Origin: Opitutales bacterium
GTDB taxonomy: Bacteria > Verrucomicrobiota > Verrucomicrobiia > Opitutales > Oceanipulchritudinaceae
Length of the DNA: 64,000 nt
NCBI GenBank assembly: GCA_020831485.1
Contig: JAFIGG010000003.1
Location: 1-64,000, forward strand
Reading direction: 5' to 3'
Under the pieces are notes generated by a model. It was not told the origin of the DNA. It did no database searches and saw only the letters and a list, made by a program, of their open reading frames with translations. This document shows, piece after piece, positions 9,046-19,300 of the stretch. How positions within the stretch are numbered: position 1 is the stretch's first letter; each line of letters opens with the position of its first letter. The translations under genes were made by a program, and so were the position numbers.

Positions 9046-11196
9046 ATGAATAACGAAAGACCCCTTTTCAGCGAATCCTGGCACCGGGTGGCCCAGCAGA
9101 AAATACGCCTGCGGCCATCGGTCAAAGTGCGCAAACAGTTTTTCCGCGGAGAGCAGTGGCACGTTGCACACGACGCTTATGGGGATCAGTTTTTCCGCTT
9201 TCGCCCGGAAGCCTGGGATTTCATCTCACGCCTGGATGGAACCCGTACGGTCGAGGAGATCTGGAAGGGCTGCCTTGAGCGCAACAAGGACCGCGCACCC
9301 GGTCAGGGCGAGGCGGTTCAGATGCTGGCCCAGCTTTACAATGGCAACTTGATCATCTCCGATGTGCCGGCGGATGTCGGGCAGTTGTTCGACCGTTACA
9401 AGAAGCGCAAATCCCGTGAATGGAAGTCGCGTATCTTTGGTATCTTCTTTCTGCGTATTCCACTCTGGGACCCCGATAATTTTCTCAACCGAACCATCAA
9501 CTGGGTTAAGCCTTTATTGACGGTTTGGGGTGCTTTGCTCTGGTTGATTGTTTTCGGAGCTGGCCTTTCGGTTGTGATTGCCAACTGGGAACAACTGTTT
9601 TCAGCCCGGCAGGGAATTCTGGATCCGGCGAACTTGCCCTTGCTGTATGTTGCGTTTGCATTCGCCAAGCTCATTCACGAATTTGGACACGGCTACGCGG
9701 TTAAGCGATTCAAGGGGGAGGTGCACCGAATGGGTATCACCATCCTCGTGTTTACCCCCATTCCCTTTGTCGATGCGACGGCCGCCTGGGCCTTTAGGGA
9801 GCGCTGGAAACGTGTCTGGGTGGGCTGTTCAGGGATGATTGTTGAGCTCTTTCTGGCCGCGATTGCGGCCTTTGTCTGGGCCGCTACCGGCCCGGGCCTG
9901 GTCAATTCGCTCGCCTACAACACCATGGTGGTCGCTTCGGTTTCCACCATACTGTTCAATATCAACCCTTTGCTCCGGTTCGACGGTTATTACATCTTGT
10001 CGGACCTGACCGATACGCCGAATTTGCAACCCCGCGGTTCGCGCCAGCTGCTGCACGGGCTTGAGAAATATATTTATGGCGGCCGTTTTTCACAGAGCCC
10101 TTCCTCCACCGCCGGTGAAGCAGTCTGGTTGGGATCCTTTGGCGTGCTGGCCTATTGCTACCGACTTTTTATAACGTTTACGATTATCATCTTCGTCGCG
10201 GACAAATACCTGGGGCTCGGTTTGCTGGCTGGCATCCTGACGGTGATCGGGATGTTCATTATACCCTTTGTGAAGGGTATAAAATACCTGTTTACAGAGC
10301 CACGGATCGAGCGGGTGAGGACCCGCGCGTTGAGTATTACCGCGGGCTTTATTGCGCTTGTTTTCTTTCTCCTGGGAGTTGTCCCTGCGCCTTCGCATGT
10401 GCGCGCTCCGGGCGTGCTGAAAGCAGAAGACTCGAGCTTCGTCACTTCCCGGGCCGGAGGCTTTGTCGAAGAAGTCATTCAGCCATCCGGTCGGGTTGAG
10501 TCCGGGGAGGCTTTGCTGCGCCTGGCAAGTCCCGACCTGGACCTCGAAATTCGTGCGCTGGAAGCCGAACTGGAGCACATTGAGGTGGTTGAACGACAGG
10601 CCATGCGGGTTGAGCCATCAGGACTCGCGGTGCTGCGGCAGCGGCGTCTGGTGACCGAGTTGCGTTTGGCGGAGCTGTATGAGCAGCGGGACAATCTGGT
10701 AGTTCGGGCAAGCCGGGACGGCGAATGGGTGGCTCCGGAATTGCGGGAGATGACCGGGCGCTGGATCTGGCGCGGCAGTGTGCTGGGCGAAATCGTCAGC
10801 GGTGACCATTGGGAGTTTCTGGCGGTCGTCTCTCAGGATTCGGCCGGCGCCCTGTTTGATCACGGGGTAGGAGATGCCAGTATCCGTTTCCCGGGAAGCC
10901 GTGGTCTGGAACTCAACCCGGATCGGTTGATGGTGATTCCGGGGCGTCAGGACCAGTTGCCGAGCCCCGCCCTCGGCTGGGCCGGGGGCGGGCCCATCGA
11001 AGTGGATCAAAGGGATGAATCCGGGATGCGCGCGGCAGAGCCTTTTTTCCTTGTGATGGCCCGGGTTCCCGAGTCGGAGCACAGACTTTGGCATGGCCGC
11101 ACTGGAGTGGTGCGGTTTCAACTTCCGTCCGAACCCTTGCTCAAGCAGTGGGGCCGAAGCTTCCGTCAGCTGCTCCAACGGCGATTCCAGATCTAG
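9046..11196 (+). CDS. M50 (site-2-protease-like) metalloprotease with PqqD-like N-terminus and lipoyl/HlyD-like C-terminus
   Basis: This is a 716-aa membrane protein. Residues of about 35-115 resemble a PqqD-like peptide-binding domain ('DQFFRFRPEAWDFISRLDGTRTVEEIW'). Several hydrophobic segments follow. Within them lies the zinc motif H211-E-F-G-H215 ('LIHEFGHGYAVKRF') and the later 'NPLLRFDGYYILSD' with D313, the usual third ligand of M50 proteases. From about residue 445 a periplasmic part begins: 'TSRAGGFVEEVIQPSGRVESGEALLRL' is a lipoyl half, then a short hairpin and 'LVVRASRDGEWVAPELREMTGRWIWRG'. The arrangement matches the 'peptide zinc metalloprotease / HlyD' family seen near peptide exporters. 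All three zinc ligands are present, so it may be an active intramembrane protease, or it may serve as an inner-membrane platform. It lies 14 bases after the GAF-HlyD gene and 3-12 bases before the SecA-like gene. Confidence 0.9.
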   Translation: MNNERPLFSESWHRVAQQKIRLRPSVKVRKQFFRGEQWHVAHDAYGDQFFRFRPEAWDFISRLDGTRTVEEIWKGCLERNKDRAPGQGEAVQMLAQLYNGNLIISDVPADVGQLFDRYKKRKSREWKSRIFGIFFLRIPLWDPDNFLNRTINWVKPLLTVWGALLWLIVFGAGLSVVIANWEQLFSARQGILDPANLPLLYVAFAFAKLIHEFGHGYAVKRFKGEVHRMGITILVFTPIPFVDATAAWAFRERWKRVWVGCSGMIVELFLAAIAAFVWAATGPGLVNSLAYNTMVVASVSTILFNINPLLRFDGYYILSDLTDTPNLQPRGSRQLLHGLEKYIYGGRFSQSPSSTAGEAVWLGSFGVLAYCYRLFITFTIIIFVADKYLGLGLLAGILTVIGMFIIPFVKGIKYLFTEPRIERVRTRALSITAGFIALVFFLLGVVPAPSHVRAPGVLKAEDSSFVTSRAGGFVEEVIQPSGRVESGEALLRLASPDLDLEIRALEAELEHIEVVERQAMRVEPSGLAVLRQRRLVTELRLAELYEQRDNLVVRASRDGEWVAPELREMTGRWIWRGSVLGEIVSGDHWEFLAVVSQDSAGALFDHGVGDASIRFPGSRGLELNPDRLMVIPGRQDQLPSPALGWAGGGPIEVDQRDESGMRAAEPFFLVMARVPESEHRLWHGRTGVVRFQLPSEPLLKQWGRSFRQLLQRRFQI

Positions 11197-11199
11197 GAA
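11195..11199 (+). promoter_or_regulatory. Shine-Dalgarno sequence that favours ATG 11209 for the SecA-like gene
   Basis: AGGAA lies 9 bases before the ATG at 11209 but directly against the ATG at 11200. That favours the second ATG (MKHAASEL...) over the first (MCSMKHAA...). Confidence 0.5.
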
Positions 11200-11208
11200 A
11201 TGTGCAGC

Positions 11209-13209
11209 ATGAAACACGCCGCCAGTGAATTGCCGATGAGGGATGTGCGCCGCACAGAGGTGCCATCTCCACCCGAAGTTCCCAAGGGACTCGATGCGGT
11301 CGTGAATAAGTGTATCGGCTCTTACCGATCCAGAAAATGCCATTCGCGAGAGCTCTGGGAGGCCGCCGGTCGTTGCGAGGCGGCTTTTAGGGAGATCCGG
11401 GGGATCCCGGAGAAGGAGTTGAGGGCTAAGATCCGCCATCATCAGGCTCACATACGACGCTTGGGCGGACGCTGGAAAGAGGGTTTCGACGATGCCCTTC
11501 CGGTTTTGGTGGAAGCTGCGCGGCGCTCTTTTGGGCTGGAGGCCTACCGAACCCAGATGATGGGTGCCATGGCTTTGGCGCGCGGGACACTGGTCGAGAT
11601 GGCGACCGGGGAAGGAAAGACATTGACGATTGCACTGGCGGCTGCCGCCGCCGGTTGGTCGGGCAGGCCCTTGCACGTTGTTACCGCCAATGACTACCTG
11701 GCACGGCGTGACGCGGAGGAGCTGCAGGTATTTTACGAGGCCTGTGGATTGCGTGCGGCTGCGATTCAGGTGGATTTGAAACCGCACGAACGCCGGGAGG
11801 TGTATGAGGCGCCAATTGTCTATTGCACCGGTAAAGAATTGGTTGCGGATCTGTTGCGTGATCGCATTCTTCTGGGCAACTATGCGGAACCGACGCGGCG
11901 CAATGTGATGCGCCTGTCCGGCTATACGCCAACCCAGCAGCACACTGTCCTGCGTGGGATTTACACCGCTTTTGTCGATGAAGCGGACAATCAGTTGATT
12001 GATGAGGCCGTGACCCCCCTGATCATTAGTCGCAAGGATGAGAATTCGCTGATCGAAGAGGCTTCGGAGCGTTCTGAGGAGCTGGCGGCTTCCCTGCTGC
12101 CCGGCGAGCATTATGAATTGAACAACCGTTACCGCGAGGCCCGGCTTATTGAGGCGGGGAGGGCAAAGGTCGCTGAATGGTGCGAAGGCCAAGCCGGATT
12201 TCTGTCTGCCACGGACTGGATGTGTGACCTGGTAAATCAGGCCCTACAGGCCCGGCACTATTTTCTCAAGGATAAGCAATACGTCATCGTCGATGGCAAA
12301 ATTGTGATCGTTGATGAGTTCACCGGCCGCCCTATGCCGGGGCGTAGCTGGCGTCTGGGACTGCACCAGGCAGTCGAAGCCAAAGAGCAGTTGGAGGTTT
12401 CAAAGCCCTCGGAAACCCTCGCCCGTCTGAGTTTTCAGCGATTCTATCGCCTTTTTCGACACTTGTCAGGGATCACGGGCACGGCGCGTGAATCCCGCCA
12501 CGAGTTCTGGGGAGTCTACGCGCTGCCCTTCATCGAAGTGCCGCGTCACCGGCCGAATCAGCGTAAAGACGCTCCGCTGCGCTTTTTTGCCGACGAGCCT
12601 GCCAAGTGGCGCGCAATTGTTGAGGAGATCAGGGAGCTGCACGCCCTGGGACGCCCGGTGCTGGTTGGCACCCGCAGCGTCTCAGCGAGCGAGCACCTGG
12701 CCCGGCTTCTGGATCAGGAAAAGCTGTCCTGTTCGATCCTGAACGCGGTGAGGCATGAGCAGGAGGCCACCATTATTCGCCTCGCTGGTGCTGAAAGCTC
12801 AATCACAATCGCCACCAACATGGCCGGCCGGGGAACCGATATCCGCCTTGCGGGCAAAGTGGTAAAATTGGGCGGCCTCCACGTCATTCTCAGTGAGGGG
12901 CACGAAAGCGGTCGGGTTGACCGTCAGCTGATGGGCCGTGCCGGACGTCAGGGCGACCCGGGATCGACCAGCCGATACGTTTCCATTGAGGATGAATTGA
13001 TCCAACGCTTTTCCCTGCGCCCTGTGCGGGCATTGACCCATACCTGGCTCCGTTCCCGCTTGCCCGCGGCCCAGATCCTGGCCCGGATTTGTTTCCGCTG
13101 GGCCCAGTTTCGTGCGGAAGGGAAGAGTTTGCGTCAACGGGTATCTGTCATGCGACAGGATGCCGAAATGTCTAAGAAGCTCATGGTCAGCACGATCGAT
13201 AAAATATAA
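11209..13209 (+). CDS. SecA-like translocase ATPase, shortened
   Basis: The protein is 666 aa from ATG 11209, or 669 aa from the ATG at 11200. It carries the SecA motor signature: Walker A 'MATGEGKT' (about residues 131-138), 'VVTANDYLARRDAEEL', Walker B with the SecA-type extension 'VDEADNQLIDEAVTPLIIS' (SecA normally has VDEVDSILIDEARTPLIIS), 'VIVDEFTGRPMPGR', 'LSGITGTA', 'TNMAGRGTDIRLAG' and 'GRAGRQGDPGS'. At about 670 residues it is well below the roughly 800-900 of housekeeping SecA. The region after the motor is short and ends without the Cys/His zinc-binding tail. It closes the five-gene run and lies just before the giant gene. I infer a dedicated SecA paralogue that powers export of the neighbouring cargo. 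Housekeeping SecA is unlikely given the length, the company it keeps and the divergent Walker B surroundings. Confidence 0.93.
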   Translation: MKHAASELPMRDVRRTEVPSPPEVPKGLDAVVNKCIGSYRSRKCHSRELWEAAGRCEAAFREIRGIPEKELRAKIRHHQAHIRRLGGRWKEGFDDALPVLVEAARRSFGLEAYRTQMMGAMALARGTLVEMATGEGKTLTIALAAAAAGWSGRPLHVVTANDYLARRDAEELQVFYEACGLRAAAIQVDLKPHERREVYEAPIVYCTGKELVADLLRDRILLGNYAEPTRRNVMRLSGYTPTQQHTVLRGIYTAFVDEADNQLIDEAVTPLIISRKDENSLIEEASERSEELAASLLPGEHYELNNRYREARLIEAGRAKVAEWCEGQAGFLSATDWMCDLVNQALQARHYFLKDKQYVIVDGKIVIVDEFTGRPMPGRSWRLGLHQAVEAKEQLEVSKPSETLARLSFQRFYRLFRHLSGITGTARESRHEFWGVYALPFIEVPRHRPNQRKDAPLRFFADEPAKWRAIVEEIRELHALGRPVLVGTRSVSASEHLARLLDQEKLSCSILNAVRHEQEATIIRLAGAESSITIATNMAGRGTDIRLAGKVVKLGGLHVILSEGHESGRVDRQLMGRAGRQGDPGSTSRYVSIEDELIQRFSLRPVRALTHTWLRSRLPAAQILARICFRWAQFRAEGKSLRQRVSVMRQDAEMSKKLMVSTIDKI

Positions 13210-13237
13210 TGGCTGTGGGTGGGTGTTTGAAGCAGAC

Positions 13238-13277
13238 TTTTCGACGTATCGAAAAAATGGGTCATGCCCCCCATTTT
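13238..13277 (+). terminator. Two overlapping hairpins between the SecA-like gene and the giant gene; possible terminator or attenuator
   Basis: In the 133-bp gap after the SecA-like gene, TTTTCGA (13238-13244) and TCGAAAA (13249-13255) form a 7-bp stem with a 4-base loop. AAAATGGG (13254-13261) and CCCATTTT (13270-13277) form an 8-bp stem with an 8-base loop, followed by the T-rich TATCTTGCTTTT. The stems share bases 13254-13255, so they compete at the base. The second could act as a weak intrinsic terminator. I see no clear -35/-10 pair or Shine-Dalgarno sequence before the ATG at 13343. Confidence 0.45.
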
Positions 13278-13342
13278 ATCTTGCTTTTACAGCCCATCAG
13301 TTTCTAAGATCCGATGCTAGGTAATTGTCACCTGCTGTCTGA

Positions 13343-16300
13343 ATGTCTCTTCGCTCATCAACACGCACTCCTCGTTTCGTTGTCGAAACGTTGGAACAGC
13401 GCATCTTGCTTTCGGCAACGCCGATGGATGATGGTGGGTTGGACCTAGAAAAGAATGGTTTGAATGAGGTAGCCTTTTGGAATGTCGAGATGACTTCCGG
13501 CTCGGAGGATGGCGCCAACGAGGGCGCTGATTTTGAATTGTTCAGCCATGCAGGTGATCAAGCCGACGAGCCGATGTTCGCCGGAAATGGAACCCAGGAG
13601 GATTCAGGGCCTGCGGGTGTGGAGATTGGCGAAGGTGAGACCTTGCGGCACGCAGGCTTGCTTGAAGGCCCTTTTTCTAATGCCGGAACATTCATTCCCG
13701 GGAACAGTCCTGGAATAAGTGAACACCTCGAAGGCTTCAGTACAAGCGGGACTTTGGTATTCTACCTTGGTGGGACCGAAGCCGGCAATGACGATGCCAA
13801 CCACTCCCAGATCCAAGTGACTGGCGGCGCGGAATTGGGCGGTGTCATCGAGCTTCGGCTCTGGCAGGATTTCAGCCCTGCAGTAGGGGACAGCTTTGAT
13901 TTGATGATTTACGACTCGGCTTCGGGAGCATTCTCCGGAGCCGTTGGTCTATTAATGCTGGACGCTCCGGACCGGTATTTTGAACTTGAGCAGCAGGCCG
14001 ATCGTCTTGTCGCAACGGTCAAGGCCTTGCCCGGAACCGAACTCCTGAGCATTGCGCCGGACACTCAGGCGATGGCCGATGCCCTTGGTCAATTGCTCAA
14101 CGGTGACTATTTCAGCGGATTGTCGGACCACATTGTCATCGATGCCTCAATTGTTGTTGGTGAGCATCTTCACATCAGTGGTTCTGTGGGCATCTCAATT
14201 TCAGGGGACGACCTGACGATTTTGGGTGAGGGTGTAACAGTCGCCCTAAAGGCCCCTGGGGTAGAGGCCCGAGTCGAATCCGTTTCTTTTGCTTTATTGT
14301 TTGTTGACGGCAGCGTTGTTTTTGAAACCTCTGCAGCGAGTAATTTTCATCTGAGCGGTGGAGACTTTGCCAGCGTCTCGGTTACCGAAGCAGTTGTTCG
14401 CCTCAACCTGACCGGTGAATCCTGGACCGGCGAATCCGTAGGTGTGGGCGCGATGAGCTATTCTTTTGTCGCCATGCCAGCGGCTTCGGATCTGATTGAG
14501 GTTTCAGCCGTCGGCTTCCAGGCTCAGGTGGCTGATTTTGTTGAGCTGTCCGGTGATGTTGGTTTCAGCATAATCGACAACAGTTTAGTTGCTGTTGGAA
14601 ACGACCTTACCGTCCAGCTCGGCGCGGGTGCTTCTGAGCTAAGTGTTGCCGGCGCGGCTTTTGGGCTGATTCTCAATCAGGACCAGTTTGCCTTTGAGTT
14701 GAGTGGAGAGGACCTGGTTCTGGCCGTTGCCGGATTGGGTGTTGTTTCCGCTAGAGGTCTCAACGTGCGCTACAGCGACGAAGACTCCGTGATTGTTCCT
14801 GGCAGGGTCGTGTCTGCTGGTTCGGCCAGCTACACCTTTGTCGAGGGGATCGCCAGCGGAACAGTTGCTTTTGATGTCGAAGATTTTGAATTCAATTTAC
14901 TTGAGGACGTCCTGCGCGTCCAGGGAGACGGTTCCTTCCACTTGAATGCGGAGGGCGACCTCTCGCTGTCCTTCAATGGGAGCCTTAATGTCTCCAGTCT
15001 TGTGGAACTGGAGGGAGATTTCAATGCAACCGTTTCTGCGGACGGCAACTCGATGGTGCTGACAGCAAACTCCGTCAATGCGAGCCTTGAAGTGGGTGAT
15101 GTCGGCTTGTCGATCAATGACGCGAGCCTGGCTTTGAACCTTACGAATGAAGGAGAAGCGGTCGAATACGCGCTTTATGCCTACGGCAGTGCAACCCTCG
15201 ATGGAATTGACGGTGTCGACTTCTCTATTAATAGTGTAGAGGTTCTTGGCAAGAATATCGAGGACTCGTTCATCGATATGGAAGGGGAGGGCTCCGCCGC
15301 CGGGATGAAAAACTTTGGCGCGGGCGGCGAGGTTTTGGCCATTGTTCTGGATGCATCGCTCGCTATTGACAATTTTGCCTCCGTGTCCGGCGAATTTTCT
15401 GTCACTCAGGTTTCGAATGCTGAAGACGATTACCTGGCTCTGAGCGGAAGCTCGGTCACCGCGACCATGGGTTTAGGCTCAGTTCTTCTGAGTGTGTTTG
15501 ATGCTGAATTGGGTATTCGTCTCGAAGGCGATGGCGGTTACGCTATCGCAGGTGCCGGTTCGGTAATCCTGAGCGGTGTTCCAGGTCTGACGCTTTCCAG
15601 TGGTCAGATGGGCCTTCGCGTAAACACCACAGGTGTCAGCGAAGTCGATTTTGGTGGTGCTCTAGGGGTCGTTGATTTTGGAACGGATGACGAATTGATG
15701 CAGTTCCACGGCACTGATATGGAATTTTCCATTGATGATTTCGTATCGATCACGGCAGATATTAGCGCTGAACGAATCGTCACCGGTGAATCTGAATCCA
15801 TCCAGCTGACTGCCGCAAACGCCTCGGCCACACTGAGTGTCGACGGGGTGGGTTTTGCAATCATCGATGCCGCTCTGGATTTGCAGATTGAAAGCGATGG
15901 TACCGATACCCAGTTTGTTCTGGAGGCCGAAGGCAGCGCCGAATTGACCGGAGTTCCGGGCGTAACCGTTTCTGGCACCATGAATGTCCTTGCGGATACG
16001 ACGGGCAGCGAAAACGTTTACGTTTTCAGCGGATCGGATCTTGAATTGGATCTGGATGGCTTTGCCCAGTTCAGTGGTGATTTGGCCGTCTCTATTGATG
16101 GCGACTCGATAGTCATCAGTGGCAGCAGTGTTCAAGCTGGGCTGAGTGCGGGCGGAGCCTCCTTGTCAGTTTCTGACGGTAGCCTCGACCTGTCTATTAA
16201 GGACAATGACGGCACGGTTGAATACCTGCTTGACGCGACTGGCAGTGTTTCCCTTTCCGGCGTTCCTGGGATGAGCCTTTCCGGAACGGTAACCGTTCAT

Positions 16301-19300
16301 GCCAACACTCGGGATGGGCAAGAGCGATTTGAGCTGACTGGTGAAAACTTGCAGTTGACGGTGGATGATTTCCTTAGCTTTGCGGGAGACCTTATTATAA
16401 GTGTAGTCGACCTGGGTTCTGAATCGAGCCTGTCTGTTCAGGGGAGTGATGTAAGTGCTTCCCTCAGCGTGGGCAACGCCAGCCTCGAAATTTCAGAAAT
16501 GGAATTTGATCTCAGTGTGACTGAGAACGACGGCGATACGGTTTTTGTTTTGGATGCCAGCGGTGCAGTCTCGCTGGTGGGACTGGGCGCAATTAGCTTC
16601 TCCGGTCAAGTCGCGGTCACTGCGGACACGACAGCCGAGACAGCACTCTTCGAGATCTCAGGATCTGACCTTGAACTTGCGATTGGAACACTTGCCACCA
16701 TCAGTGGCGATTTTCTGTTTTCCAGTGATGCGGATAAACTGATCATCGAAGCGAATGCGGTTGAGGCGACTGTCCAGGCCGGAGATGCAATGCTCAGCCT
16801 CTCCGATGCGAGTTTCAGTTTCACGAGTTTCAACGAAGGTCCGCTTGCAACTTACACTCTGGATGCACAGGGCAGCGCTGAACTCAGTGGAGTCCCTGGG
16901 ATTGAGCTGTCCGGAACTATGAGTCTGTTGGTTGATACAACCAATGGTCAGGATACCTTTGAGTTGACTGGTTCGGACCTGGTTTTTGCCATCGATGGCT
17001 TTGCTCGGGTTGAGGGAAGTTTTTCCCTTTCAGCTGATGAATCTTCACTGACGTTCGTCGGTCAGGATGTTTCTGCGAGCCTTCAAGTGGGCGAGGCCTC
17101 GCTGACGATTTCGGATGCAGACCTCTATCTGTATGTGACGTCGGTCGAGGCGGAAACGACTTTTGCTCTGTTCGGCTATGGTGAAGCCAGTTTGCAGGGC
17201 GTTGACGGTATCTCCCTTGAGGGCCGAATGGAGATTCTGGCAAACACTACCGGAGAATCGTTTGTCGAGTTTCCAGAAGTTGGATCCATCTATTTCAATG
17301 GCTCTGAACCCCTTTTCGCATTCGAAGGTTATGATTTGCTGCTCGAGATTGAAGGCTTTGCAGCTTTCTCCGGCGATTTGACTGCAACCTTTGTGGATGA
17401 GGGCGAAAGCAGTCAACTCCTCCTGACTGGTGAAAACCTCAATGCTTCAATGGCTGCCGGTTCGGCTTCTCTCAATGTGACCAATGCCAGTTTTGCGCTT
17501 CTAGTTGAGCATTCGGAAGAAGAGACCCTTTACGCTCTCCATGCCGAAGGCACTGCTTCGCTGAGCGGAGTGGATGTAGTCAGTCTTAGCGGTTCCATCG
17601 AAGTGTTTGCGAACACAACCGGCCGCGAAGAAGTCGACTTTGACGGTTATGGCACTGTCAACTTTGGCAGCGAGGCAGACACCTTTGCTTTCAGTGGAGC
17701 TGACTTGGAATTGAATGTGGCAGATTTTGCCGCTTTCTCCGGGTCGATCGCATTTGTCCTCAGTGAGGGAACTCTGGTCGCGGTCGGCCAGGACGTATCC
17801 GTGACGATCGGAGATCCGGATTCCGTTTATGCTCAAATCGCATCTGCCAGCTTTGGACTCTTCCTCGACTCGGAAAGCCTTTTGCTCGAAGCTACTGGAA
17901 CTGACCTGATTGCGGCCCTTGGCCCGTTGGGTTCTGTCAGCGCATCCGAGGTCTTTATTCGCTATTCGGATGAGAACACTTCTGTTGACGCTGATACCGA
18001 AATCGGCGCAGGAAGTGTTACCTATACATTTGAAGATGCGATTGCAGCCGGGGTGACAGAGTTTTCCGTCACCGATTTCGCCGCATCCATTGCCGGCATC
18101 GCGCAGGTAGCGGGTGACGCATCATTCAATCTGGATGCAGAGGGCAATCTGGAGCTGGATCTCGAAGGCAGTGTCACTGTTGATCAGCTCTTTGAAATCA
18201 GTGGCATCTTTAGCTTCAGCTTCGATGCCGAGAACGAGACGGCCTCAGTCGCCGGAACCGAAATGGCTTTTACCGTTTCCCTTGGTAGCAGTGAACTCCT
18301 TTCCTTCAGCAACGGCTTTGGTGCAATCCTACTTTCCGATTCCGGTGTTGCCGGGGGTATATCCGGGGATCTTTCGGTGTTGGAGGATGGCATCCCGGGC
18401 GTTAGCCTGAGCGCGGATAGTTTTACAGCTATCTTCAATACCTCGACCGAAGCAGTTGAGCATGAATTTATCGTCGGCGGAGACACCATTGAACTCTCGG
18501 TTCCTGCCGGTCCCTATTTGATGATCGAGTCTTCGGCGGTCTCAATGTCCTTCCTGGGCCTGACCCTCGAAGGTGCTTTGAGCTTCCAGCTTTCTCAGGC
18601 TGAGGGGAATGAATACCTGGTCCTTATTTTTGAAAACGTTGAAATCACCACTGGTTTCGAAGGCGAAGGCACCGAATCGGGTCCGCTCAGTGTAACCGAT
18701 GCCAATGGCGTTTTTGTCGTCATTCCGGAAGTCGGTCTTGCGGGCTCGCTCTCCTTCACCGCGGACATCGCCATTGTCGGTGCCGAGGCTGGCGGTCAGG
18801 TCAACCTCTTCTTCAACAACACAGGTCAATCCATCAGCGTTGAAGGACCTTCGGGAGAAATAAATCTCCCGGCGCTTGGCCCGAATAACTCTACCGTTTG
18901 GGTGGAGGCAGCCCTTGATTTGAGTTTCCCTGGGCTCGAGATTTCAGGAACCTTTAGCTACGCTGGAGATTCTGTAACCGGAGCAACGGTTGTTGCCGCG
19001 ACCAACGTTCAGGTCTTTGTTGGCGATACCTTCAGCGAAAACCGGACAGGACTTGAGTTGAGCAATGCCCAAGGCTATTTCTTTGAGCTCGACGGTCTGA
19101 AGATTGGTGAGATAACCGGAACGCTGTCCGTGGTTGGAATTGACGGGCTTGTCGTCACTTCGACCGTTATGCTCCGTTACAACGAGTCGACCGAAGCTTT
19201 TTCCGATACATTCACCGTTGGCGGTGAAGAAATTTCTGTCGACTTCAGCGCTTCGGAAGTCGCAGACGGATCCCTGCCTTTTATACAGTTTATTGGCGAC

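Noticed and set aside
10618-12192. Long open frame on the - strand (524 codons) across the M50 and SecA-like genes
   Set aside because: It covers the end of one conserved gene and the start of the next, shows no domain, and is antisense to strong SecA motifs.
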